Source: Flavobacteriales bacterium (GTDB lineage Bacteria > Bacteroidota > Bacteroidia > Flavobacteriales_D > Sanyastnellaceae). From it: 6,619 bases of DNA. A model generated the notes under the pieces. That model saw only the letters and a program-made list of their open reading frames with translations, was not told the origin of the DNA and made no database searches. The stretch is from contig CANGVZ010000121.1 in NCBI GenBank assembly GCA_947457285.1, positions 1 to 6,619 on the forward strand. Reading direction: 5' to 3'. Of the stretch, positions 1 to 5,515 are shown one piece after another; positions within the stretch are counted from its first letter, which is position 1; each line of letters opens with the position of its first letter. Made by a program: the position numbers and the translations under genes.

Positions 1-324
1 TATTGTCTTGAGAAACGTTTTAAATGGCGAGAAATAATAATCTATCAGATTATCTTCCCGGCTTAGCTTTAATGCGATTCGATCTAACTGAATCTTGAGA
101 TCAATTAATCGTTGTTGATCAACAATTGTTTCGCTTGACGTTGTGGGTTGCCTACCTTGAGCGTTTAGCGTTTGAAGTTCTGTGCTAATCTTTTTAAGTT
201 CCAAGTGCAGGGGTGCTATGTCTGGGTAGTCCCCACCAACTTTTGCGCCATTTAGCTTTTTTAGGATCGCTGATATATCACCAGCTAATCCTTCTAACAG
301 GATTTCTAAATCATCATTTTTCAT
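1..324 (-). CDS. Third gene of mobilization operon, partial (N-terminal 108 codons)
   Basis: An open frame begins at an ATG at 322-324 and runs without a stop to the window edge, so the C-terminus is missing. Its start overlaps the relaxase stop codon by 11 bp, which indicates one transcript and probable translational coupling. The visible protein starts MKNDDLEILLEGLAGD. It is rich in Leu, Lys and Glu with heptad-like spacing at about residues 4-24, 40-54 and 72-92, suggesting coiled coil interrupted by a polar Ser/Thr/Gln linker. It ends in a more hydrophobic stretch (YYFSPFKTFLKTI). No enzyme motif is visible. Third genes after relaxases in Bacteroidota mobilizable elements are often coiled-coil proteins, some with one membrane segment. 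A mobilization accessory role is inferred from position and is not shown by sequence. Confidence 0.6.
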   Translation of the reverse strand, partial: MKNDDLEILLEGLAGDISAILKKLNGAKVGGDYPDIAPLHLELKKISTELQTLNAQGRQPTTSSETIVDQQRLIDLKIQLDRIALKLSREDNLIDYYFSPFKTFLKTI

Positions 325-1114
325 AATCTATTTGTTTATTTTTATTGAATCCATTTTCGATGTGGCCTATTCCACGCTGATTTGCAAGGTGTGATATCAA
401 TTTTCGGTAGGACAGGCTCTTATCAATTGAAGAACCTTTGAAGGCAATATCATCCTTGCGAAAACTAATGCCATTCACCCTGCCCGTAGACTGATATTGA
501 ACTTTCATTTCAATACCTTTATTTGTGAGATATCTTGTCAGCTCATCAAAGTCTGTGACTCCATCCGAAAGACCACTATTGATAGCTGTTCGTATTTCAT
601 CTTTTACTTTATTTTGGTTTTGTGATCGATATACTTTCCCAGAGCCTAACCCATGGCCACGCGCAACAGTCAATTTGAATTCGGCCTCTAATTCATCACA
701 AGCCTTTGCAGCCCTGTTCTTGATGAACTTATCTGAAACTACTCTGCCATCATATCCAACACGGCTGGAAATTATATGAAAATGCTCGTGATCATGATGT
801 TTAGCATCGGTGTGCTTTACACAAACCGCCTGGTTTTCGTGTAGTCCTATCTTCTTTAAAAAGGCTTGAGCGACTTGTATCATGATTTCATCGGTAAGTT
901 TACTTTTGTCTTCATAAGCAAAGCTTATGGAGGTATGGATGACCGCTTTCTTTAATCCAGGTCTAAGGCTTCGAATTGCATCAAAGTCGGTAATGGTATT
1001 CAATACTTTATCAGCCCTGACCCCTGAAGCAAACAATACCTCAGCACCTGGCTTGAGCATCACATATCTACAACAGCCTTTAAAGGTCGAGCCTATAATA
1101 ACCTTACTTATCAT
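314..1114 (-). CDS. mobA: MobA-type relaxase (MobP/relaxase-mobilization nuclease family)
   Basis: This 266-aa protein should nick one strand at oriT and stay covalently bound to the 5' end through a tyrosine during mobilization. The N-terminal motif IIGSTFKGCCRYVM places the candidate catalytic Tyr at residue 17. The metal-binding histidine triad is clear in HHDHEHFHII (His109, His111, His113), preceded by His101 and Asp103. The C-terminal part, with GRVNGISFRKDDIAFKGSSIDKSLSY, matches the usual ending of Bacteroidota relaxases of the PF03432 type. No helicase or primase domain follows, so the length is normal for a short mobilization relaxase. The start codon shares ATGA with the end of mobC, and the downstream gene overlaps its stop. 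The protein appears intact. A helper conjugative system would be needed, since no mating-pair genes are present. Confidence 0.93.
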   Translation of the reverse strand: MISKVIIGSTFKGCCRYVMLKPGAEVLFASGVRADKVLNTITDFDAIRSLRPGLKKAVIHTSISFAYEDKSKLTDEIMIQVAQAFLKKIGLHENQAVCVKHTDAKHHDHEHFHIISSRVGYDGRVVSDKFIKNRAAKACDELEAEFKLTVARGHGLGSGKVYRSQNQNKVKDEIRTAINSGLSDGVTDFDELTRYLTNKGIEMKVQYQSTGRVNGISFRKDDIAFKGSSIDKSLSYRKLISHLANQRGIGHIENGFNKNKQIDYEK

Positions 1115-1425
1115 TTGAATTTTCGGATTTGATTATTGATAGTTATCAGTGTCTCGGATACCAACATGTTAGTTGCCTCGCCCATATTGACCTTCTTCGC
1201 TATTTGATTTAAGTTCGTAGCCATTCCGATTAATACTCTTAAATAAGCCACCTCCTCTTGGGTCAATCTTGTTGTTAGTTTATAATCCAATGACTTAGAC
1301 CTGATGTATTCTGATACCGTTATGCCAACACTATCAGAAAATGAACGAAGCAATCTTTTTTCCATACTTGTATACCGAACCTTTACTACTTCAGATCTAA
1401 CTATGGTCTTCCGCGGTCTCGCCAT
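1111..1425 (-). CDS. mobC: MobC-like relaxosome accessory protein
   Basis: This 104-aa protein probably binds oriT and helps the relaxase melt and nick it. The N-terminus is basic (MARPRKTIVR), and residues 14-42 (VKVRYTS, then MEKRLLRSFSDSVGITVSEYI) have the strand-helix-helix pattern of a ribbon-helix-helix DNA-binding domain. The C-terminal half carries the MobC family hallmark NLNQIAKKVN at residues 71-80. It lies directly upstream of mobA with a 4-bp ATGA overlap and directly downstream of a long inverted repeat that may be its binding site. The start chosen is the ATG at 1423-1425, preceded by an A-rich stretch rather than a Shine-Dalgarno sequence, as is usual in Bacteroidota. Length is normal for the family. 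Confidence 0.88.
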   Translation of the reverse strand: MARPRKTIVRSEVVKVRYTSMEKRLLRSFSDSVGITVSEYIRSKSLDYKLTTRLTQEEVAYLRVLIGMATNLNQIAKKVNMGEATNMLVSETLITINNQIRKFK

Positions 1426-1452
1426 TTTTTTAGCAAAGCGTTAAGAAAAAAT

Positions 1453-1507
1453 CAAGAATGTTTTGAGCCACGATTACGAAGTTTTCGTGGTCTCAAAACA
1501 CGTCTTG
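1453..1507. other. Long inverted repeat upstream of mobC, candidate oriT
   Basis: The arms TGTTTTGAGCCACGA (1459-1473) and the complementary 1485-1500 pair over 15 bp with one bulged base, around an 11-nt centre. The pairing resumes further out as CAAGA (1453-1457) against TCTTG (1503-1507). A smaller ACGAA/TTCGT hairpin competes inside the centre. The repeat sits in the only gap between parB and mobC, the usual place for oriT in small mobilization modules. Alternatives are a terminator for the parAB operon (a T6 run lies about 8 nt past the main stem on the minus strand) or a ParB-binding site. No nic site can be assigned by eye. Confidence 0.5.
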
Positions 1508-1525
1508 CTAGTACCTCTAAACAGT

Positions 1526-2365
1526 TCATCTGTTAGCATCTTGGTTTAGTGCTTTCCATAAAAGAAAATACTCTTGAGGCTTTAAACTACCCGGCTCTTT
1601 GCCCAGTGCAGAATAGATCTGTTCAATTGATCTCCTTTCTGTCTGGACATATTCGAAGGCTATTCCGATAATCTCACTAACAGGAACTTTAAGCTGTTTT
1701 TGGATAACACCACTACTCTTTTCCGAAGGTTGTTCTTTAGCGATGGAACTAATTTCCTTCTTTGAAAGCTTGGCGTCACCACTTAAAATTTGATGTCTTA
1801 ATTCTGGATTGTCTTTACCAATTACATCAATACCTTCAGCGAAAATTCCGTCACGTTTAATGGTAGCTTCACTAACATTAAATTCTTTAGCTAATAAAGC
1901 AGCAGTGGATTGGCCTGACTTTGGATCATTTTGATCTAAAGTTAAATCTGTTCTTTTGCCTTGTACTTTTTCACGATTGTAACGCAAGCCTCGTAAATAG
2001 CTTTGCTGTTCCGGAGAAAGATTTCTTCGTCCAAGTTGATTTCGAATCATCCAGTCTCGGACTTCTTCTTCATCTTTAAACGAAACAGTCCTAAACTGAA
2101 ATTCAAGGCCATGCTTTTGAGAAATAGAAAATCGATTGTGACCATCGATCAATATATACTCTGACCCAAATGACCAAACTGTCAATGAATCCCTAACTCC
2201 CTCCATTAAAATATTTTCTTCTAAAACTTTAAACTCATCTTCCGAAAGTGGTGGAATCAATGCTTTGAAATCATCCCTAATTTTTATCTGGCTCTTGATT
2301 GATTTATCACTTTGATCCATTCCAGCAATGGCATTACCCAATAAATTTTCAAAACTCTTTTTCAT
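1526..2365 (-). CDS. parB: ParB/Srx-fold partition protein, noncanonical ParB box
   Basis: This 279-aa protein is the likely centromere-binding partner of ParA. Residues about 30-115 form a ParB/Srx-type domain with the signature LIDGHNRFSI (residues 72-81), followed by MIRNQLGRRNLSPEQQ at 106-121. A helix-turn-helix follows at about 154-175 (AALLAKEFNVSEATIKRD), which would contact a parS site. The C-terminal 60 residues, with EYVQTERRSIEQIYSAL, could be the dimerization region. Where chromosomal ParB proteins have the CTP-binding GERR motif, this one has DGHNR, so canonical CTP-clamp behaviour is uncertain. The gene overlaps parA by 4 bp (ATGA), as expected for a co-translated partition operon. 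An alternative reading is a ParB-domain transcriptional regulator, but the parA partner favours partition. Confidence 0.85.
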   Translation of the reverse strand: MKKSFENLLGNAIAGMDQSDKSIKSQIKIRDDFKALIPPLSEDEFKVLEENILMEGVRDSLTVWSFGSEYILIDGHNRFSISQKHGLEFQFRTVSFKDEEEVRDWMIRNQLGRRNLSPEQQSYLRGLRYNREKVQGKRTDLTLDQNDPKSGQSTAALLAKEFNVSEATIKRDGIFAEGIDVIGKDNPELRHQILSGDAKLSKKEISSIAKEQPSEKSSGVIQKQLKVPVSEIIGIAFEYVQTERRSIEQIYSALGKEPGSLKPQEYFLLWKALNQDANR

Positions 2366-3102
2366 AGCATTATTTCTTTTGCAAGGTTCATATAATCGAT
2401 TGCACCAAAGCTCTCTGGATTGTAGCTAAATACATCCTTTCGATGTGCACTTGCTTCTGCAATGGCAACGTTCTGCCGGATTGTTGTCGTATAGACTTTC
2501 TGTTGGAAACTGTTCCTTAGGGTAGATAATATGTCCTTACTTAATTTGGTATGATTTGTTTGCGTAACTACAAGCCCCTGGATATTAATCAATGGATTAA
2601 GTTTGTCTTTAATGGTTGCAACTAACTCTTTGACAGTGTTCAGACCTTTTAAAGCTAGGTATTGAGCTTGTACAGTAATTAGTACGCTACTTGATGCTAT
2701 CAAAGCGTTCTGTGTAAATATGCCAAGAGAAGGTGGACAATCAATTAGTATAATATCATATGCCTCTTTAATGGGATGAAGCAAAGTCTTTAATCGAAAG
2801 TAGCTGTTGATGTTTGCATATAGACCAGGCTCTATTGCAGAGAGATCCAGTGAGGCTGGTACAAGGTGAAAAGATTCACTTAATTCTTTAATTGGTAACT
2901 GTTCAATCCTACTTGAAAAAGAATCAGAAACAGTCAAAGCCTCATCCTCTACGCCAAGTGATTGAGACAAATTGGCCTGGGCATCTAGATCAATTAAAAG
3001 AACTCGTTGCCCTAGTAGATTTAATGCCTTCCCCAAGTTCAATGTTGTTGTTGTTTTTCCGGTTCCCCCCTTGTGATTAAGAATTGATATTATGTGTGTC
3101 AT
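2362..3102 (-). CDS. parA: ParA-family partition ATPase
   Basis: This 246-aa cytoplasmic ATPase should bind the nucleoid when ATP-loaded and move ParB-bound DNA to separate daughter copies. It has the deviant Walker A motif of ParA/MinD proteins, NHKGGTGKTT (signature Lys11, catalytic Lys16). The A' motif is LLIDLDAQANLS (Asp38, Asp40) and Walker B is IILIDCPPSLG (Asp121). Length matches short Soj-like type Ib ParA proteins, and there is no N-terminal HTH, so it probably does not repress its own operon directly. It starts 11 nt after the stop of the primase-like gene and overlaps parB by 4 bp, indicating one operon with the replication genes. No Shine-Dalgarno sequence is visible before the ATG. 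Confidence 0.95.
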   Translation of the reverse strand: MTHIISILNHKGGTGKTTTTLNLGKALNLLGQRVLLIDLDAQANLSQSLGVEDEALTVSDSFSSRIEQLPIKELSESFHLVPASLDLSAIEPGLYANINSYFRLKTLLHPIKEAYDIILIDCPPSLGIFTQNALIASSSVLITVQAQYLALKGLNTVKELVATIKDKLNPLINIQGLVVTQTNHTKLSKDILSTLRNSFQQKVYTTTIRQNVAIAEASAHRKDVFSYNPESFGAIDYMNLAKEIML

Positions 3103-3113
3103 ATAGTCTTTGT

Positions 3114-3953
3114 TTAATTTTCTGTCTTAGCAATCATTTCATTTAAGTCTTTGAAGTTGGAATAGCAGAATGACTGATCTTCAGCAAAAGGGAACTCGTG
3201 CCTCAGAGAAGAAAAACAACTCCTGCCAGCATTATCATTGTCAAAATATGCCTTGATTGATTTTGGTGAAACCCGGCTCAAAAGAGTTAGCGCGGCTGTC
3301 AATTGGTTCACAGAGTTTAAAACGATTATTGATTCAGATTCTGAAACTAACCCTAGCTGAACAGCAGAGAGAAGATCAAAAATCCCTTCAAACATTGAGA
3401 AACATGATGTGTCTCTATGGATGGAGGCTATTGCTTTTGAACCAATACATCCCTTGAAATATGGATTCCTAATTTCCATACCACCGTAATCATTCTTGAA
3501 TCCTATGCCAAAGAATCGCCTTTCATCTATTGAATAATGGACTTCAGAACAATAAGACATCGCAACTGGAAGAGTAATGTTGCGAAATATCAGATATTTC
3601 AATAACGCTGCGTGCTCTATTTCTTTCACTTTTTCCAGTACTATGCGAGGCTCAGTCGATCTATGGGATTTAGAAGTACCAGTTTCACCCAGGTGATTTC
3701 TTGCCATTATTAGAAGAAATTCCTTGACAGAAATACCAAGGATTCGAATACCCAAGTCTACAAGCTTTCCGCCTTGACCAAGGCCGTGATCATACCACCG
3801 ATTGAGATGGACATCAACTTTGAACGATGGTGTATTTTCAACTCGAATTGGCGAGAGGTACCAGGCCTCATTGGTACTAACACGAGCTGGTTCAATTCCT
3901 TGCGATTGAAGAAAAGAAACAATCGAAATCTCATTCACTTTGTTACAATTCAT
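3114..3953 (-). CDS. Toprim-domain primase-like replication protein
   Basis: This 279-aa protein resembles DnaG-type primases that make primers during element replication. Residues about 30-70 (WYLSPIRVENTPSFKV, then WYDHGLGQGGKLVDLG) align with the CHC2 zinc-finger domain of DnaG. The Cys and His ligands are replaced, so zinc is probably not bound. The Toprim metal site is recognisable as MFEGIFDLLSA (Glu189, Asp193) and AYFDNDNAG (Asp238, Asp240), with KDLNEM at 268-273 as the closing acidic motif. It lacks a DnaB-interaction domain or a fused helicase. The gene lies between the RepA-like ATPase gene and parA, supporting a role in replication of the mobile element. The start at the ATG 3951-3953 fits the CHC2-like domain beginning soon after. 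Confidence 0.85.
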   Translation of the reverse strand: MNCNKVNEISIVSFLQSQGIEPARVSTNEAWYLSPIRVENTPSFKVDVHLNRWYDHGLGQGGKLVDLGIRILGISVKEFLLIMARNHLGETGTSKSHRSTEPRIVLEKVKEIEHAALLKYLIFRNITLPVAMSYCSEVHYSIDERRFFGIGFKNDYGGMEIRNPYFKGCIGSKAIASIHRDTSCFSMFEGIFDLLSAVQLGLVSESESIIVLNSVNQLTAALTLLSRVSPKSIKAYFDNDNAGRSCFSSLRHEFPFAEDQSFCYSNFKDLNEMIAKTEN

Positions 3954-3973
3954 ATCTGTTAAATTTTAGTTGT

Positions 3974-4072
3974 ATTGTCCCGTCCCATTTAGCTTTTCCC
4001 ATATGTCCCGCACAAGCAGGGGACATATGGGAAAAACGGGATGTATAAAACAAATGGGATAAATGGGACAAT
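3974..4072. repeat. Nested inverted and direct repeats, candidate origin or operator
   Basis: The gap between the RepA-like and primase-like genes is dominated by symmetry. A perfect 16-bp inverted repeat, TTTTCCCATATGTCCC (3994-4009) with its complement at 4020-4035, surrounds a 10-nt loop. Outside it, ATTGTCCC (3974-3981) faces GGGACAAT (4065-4072). TCCCATTT (3983-3990) faces two tandem copies of AAATGGGA (4052-4059 and 4061-4068, period 9). TGTCCC/GGGACA thus occurs four times and the TCCCA/TGGGA core more often. Neither side of the hairpin has a T-run, so it is not a typical intrinsic terminator. Iteron-like binding sites of an element origin, a replication operator, or a parS cluster are all possible. 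Confidence 0.7.
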
Positions 4073-4076
4073 GATT

Positions 4077-5015
4077 TTATTTGTTAAGTTTTCTGTGTAG
4101 TGCTGATTTTGAAATACCTGTTACTTTTGAAATATCTCTCAGTGATGCTCCTTTCTCTTTCATAGCCTTTGCCAACTCAAAAGCTTCTTCATCAAGACCG
4201 GCTAATAACTCTCCATTTAGGTGATCAGCTTCATTAACATCTTCTTGCTCTACTTCAAACCAGAGTGTTTCCGTATTTAATCGAAGTAACTTTGCATGAG
4301 CAGCATCCTCACAGATTCTACTTTTTGAACGCTTTAGAATTCTAAAATTTGGACTTTGGGTGCTCTTGCGTAAGAAAAAATCCTGATCTGCAAGGTCTGA
4401 CTTGGCACCAGAACCACTTTGCAAATCTGAATCTGATAATTGAAGTTTAGTACCCTTCCTAGTATGGTCAGTTACAACAAGCGCAAACCCAAAAGCGTCC
4501 TTCAAGTTTAATAGATCAATTACTGCAAGGGTTGCGTCCTTGTTTTTATTATTATCAATATCCTGATAGGCTGTTTTCCAGTTATCTAATACAACAAGAA
4601 CAGGCTTTAACGAATTTATCTTTTCAACAATCAATGCTCGGTCGGTCGAAAAGCTTTGCCTAGTTGTGTAGACATATGATTCATGATGATTAGAATTGAG
4701 ATTAAATGGCGAAGTTGAATAGAGAGTATTAAGTCTCCTGGCCATCAAATCTCTACTCAATTCACAATTAATATAGAGGGTGTTGCCATGAAGTTCGATT
4801 GTCTCGTTGCAAAATGAAGGCACATTGTTTGCCACGCACAGACATAGCTGAAGCATTAAATATGTTTTCCCAGTACCACGTTCAGATGGAAAATGGGTCA
4901 ATGCTTTTTCGAAAATGTATTTTCCAAAAACCTGTTTGAGAGGTTTAAGTGTCTTTCCGTAAACGGCAAGTTCTTGCATACGGTCGTATGAATTATTAGG
5001 ATTAAAATTGTCCAT
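4077..5015 (-). CDS. RepA-like AAA/RecA-fold ATPase with C-terminal HTH
   Basis: This 312-aa protein belongs to the RepA/AAA_25-type RecA-fold ATPases, which act as replicative helicase-like proteins on plasmids and mobilizable elements. Walker A is FPSERGTGKTYL (Lys50), Walker B is PVLVVLDNW (Asp144), and VVTDHTRKG at 180-188 fits the following sensor strand. SGSGAKSDLADQ (200-211) resembles the loop of this family that precedes the last core strands. Residues 289-312 (GASLRDISKVTGISKSALHR) form a C-terminal helix-turn-helix, so the protein may bind DNA itself, plausibly the repeat cluster just downstream of its gene. The HTH gene lies 110 bp upstream, and in that gap a plus-strand small RNA is predicted against its mRNA leader. 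The ATG at 5013-5015 lacks a Shine-Dalgarno sequence. Confidence 0.87.
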   Translation of the reverse strand: MDNFNPNNSYDRMQELAVYGKTLKPLKQVFGKYIFEKALTHFPSERGTGKTYLMLQLCLCVANNVPSFCNETIELHGNTLYINCELSRDLMARRLNTLYSTSPFNLNSNHHESYVYTTRQSFSTDRALIVEKINSLKPVLVVLDNWKTAYQDIDNNKNKDATLAVIDLLNLKDAFGFALVVTDHTRKGTKLQLSDSDLQSGSGAKSDLADQDFFLRKSTQSPNFRILKRSKSRICEDAAHAKLLRLNTETLWFEVEQEDVNEADHLNGELLAGLDEEAFELAKAMKEKGASLRDISKVTGISKSALHRKLNK

Positions 5016-5030
5016 TGATGATTGGTTTGA

Positions 5031-5060
5031 TTGATTAAAAAAAAGAAACCATTATCTTTG
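5031..5060 (+). promoter_or_regulatory. Bacteroidota-type promoter facing away from the ATPase gene
   Basis: TTG (5031-5033), a 19-nt gap and TATCTTTG (5053-5060) match the Bacteroidota consensus TTG-N19~20-TAnnTTTG at every fixed position. It lies in the gap upstream of the RepA-like gene but points the opposite way. By eye, no other TAnnTTTG match in the window has a well-spaced TTG and lies between genes. Transcription would begin near 5064-5068. Confidence 0.55.
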
Positions 5061-5064
5061 AACT

Positions 5065-5128
5065 CGTTAAGGGCTGCAATTCTTAACCGTTCAAAAATTT
5101 TAACCACGGCACCTGCCGTGGTTTTTTA
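5065..5128 (+). ncRNA. Predicted small antisense (counter-transcribed) RNA, about 60 nt
   Basis: The promoter ending at 5060 is followed by a stem-loop, GTTAAG (5066-5071) against CTTAAC (5082-5087), with the 10-nt loop GGCTGCAATT. An A/U-rich single-stranded spacer and a strong intrinsic terminator (5102-5127) come next. The transcript would be fully complementary to the leader of the RepA-like ATPase mRNA if that mRNA starts further upstream, as in a shared transcript with the HTH gene. Two hairpins and a short exposed loop are the usual form of counter-transcribed RNAs that limit plasmid Rep synthesis. No family was recognised from primary sequence. Start and end are approximate. Confidence 0.5.
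5102..5127 (+). terminator. Intrinsic terminator of the predicted small RNA
   Basis: AACCACGGC (5102-5110) pairs perfectly with GCCGTGGTT (5115-5123) around the loop ACCT, and six T residues (5122-5127) run off the 3' side on the plus strand. The T-tract lies on the strand opposite to all neighbouring genes, so it terminates a plus-strand transcript. On the minus strand the stem is followed by TTAAAATTTTTG, a weaker signal that could act as a partial terminator or attenuator between the HTH and ATPase genes. The T-run reaches into the last codon positions of the HTH gene. Confidence 0.8.
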
Positions 5129-5407
5129 TTTCAAGTTCTTCTCTTTGAAATATTTTGCAACTTCAACAGGATCGTAAATTCTACGTTTGCCTATTTTAAT
5201 GGATGGCAACCCACTTGTTGTATGCTTATGCAGAGTGGGGAGCGAGATTCGATATTTGTTCGCAATCTCTTGCCGGGTCAAGTACTCGACCTTAGGTTCT
5301 TTTGAAATTTCTAAAGCTTGAACTTCCTTTAATAACTCAAGCTTAACCTCTTTTAATAATGACTTTACGTCATTCTGATCAGGGAACTGGATTTGTAAGT
5401 GTTGCAT
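5126..5407 (-). CDS. Excisionase/MerR-type helix-turn-helix DNA-binding protein
   Basis: This 93-aa protein has an N-terminal charged helix (residues 12-33, KSLLKEVKLELLKEV), probably a coiled-coil dimerization segment. A helix-turn-helix follows at 43-63 (LTRQEIANKYRISLPTLHKH), then a short wing, LPSIKIGKRRIYDP, and a final helix EVAKYF. This is the HTH_17/excisionase-family layout found beside replication and integrase genes in many Bacteroidota elements. It may act as an excision directionality factor, a repressor, or a regulator of the downstream ATPase gene; the sequence does not decide between them. Two palindromes cover its start region and upstream DNA, which suggests autoregulation. 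Its stop codon touches the terminator hairpin of the predicted opposing small RNA. Confidence 0.85.
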   Translation of the reverse strand: MQHLQIQFPDQNDVKSLLKEVKLELLKEVQALEISKEPKVEYLTRQEIANKYRISLPTLHKHTTSGLPSIKIGKRRIYDPVEVAKYFKEKNLK

Positions 5408-5436
5408 AGGATCGTGTGATTAAAGGCACAATCCTA
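5407..5436. promoter_or_regulatory. Imperfect inverted repeat over the HTH gene start
   Basis: TAGGATCGTG (5407-5416) faces CACAATCCTA (5427-5436), with one mismatched pair in ten and a 10-nt centre. It abuts the ATG of the HTH gene, so a protein bound here, or an RNA hairpin formed here, would block its expression. It is a candidate autoregulatory operator. Confidence 0.4.
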
Positions 5437-5456
5437 GGGTCAACGGCATGATCAAT

Positions 5457-5471
5457 TTGTGTACAACACAA
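5457..5471. promoter_or_regulatory. Short perfect palindrome upstream of the HTH gene, putative operator
   Basis: TTGTGT (5457-5462), a 3-nt spacer and ACACAA (5466-5471) form a perfect 15-bp dyad about 50 bp before the HTH start codon, in a 108-bp gap. It is a likely protein-binding site for the HTH protein or for the product of the gene upstream. No convincing consensus promoter could be placed in this gap. Confidence 0.45.
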
Positions 5472-5515
5472 TAATTTTTTTTAACTAATTGATAATCAGA
5501 TTAAAAAAATGGAAT

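Noticed and set aside
901..908. TACTTTTG, a match to the -7 promoter box, inside mobA on the plus strand
   Set aside because: It lies antisense within coding DNA, with no terminator or gene behind it. Similar isolated matches occur in the ATPase gene (such as TAACTTTG near 4289) and are expected by chance.
525..1118. Plus-strand open frames opposite mobA
   Set aside because: They are mirror frames of a relaxase with all catalytic motifs and have no motif or start signal of their own.
1441..1450. T-run (minus strand) after the 1453-1507 repeat as a parAB terminator
   Set aside because: The run lies about 8 nt beyond the main stem, and the hairpin is bulged and longer than typical terminators. 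Its place before mobC favours oriT, although a terminator is not excluded.
4898..5107. A 69-codon GTG-started minus-strand frame overlapping the start of the RepA-like gene
   Set aside because: It shares DNA with the well-supported ATPase N-terminus, begins inside the terminator stem and shows no family features. It is kept only as a possible leader peptide in the small-RNA finding.
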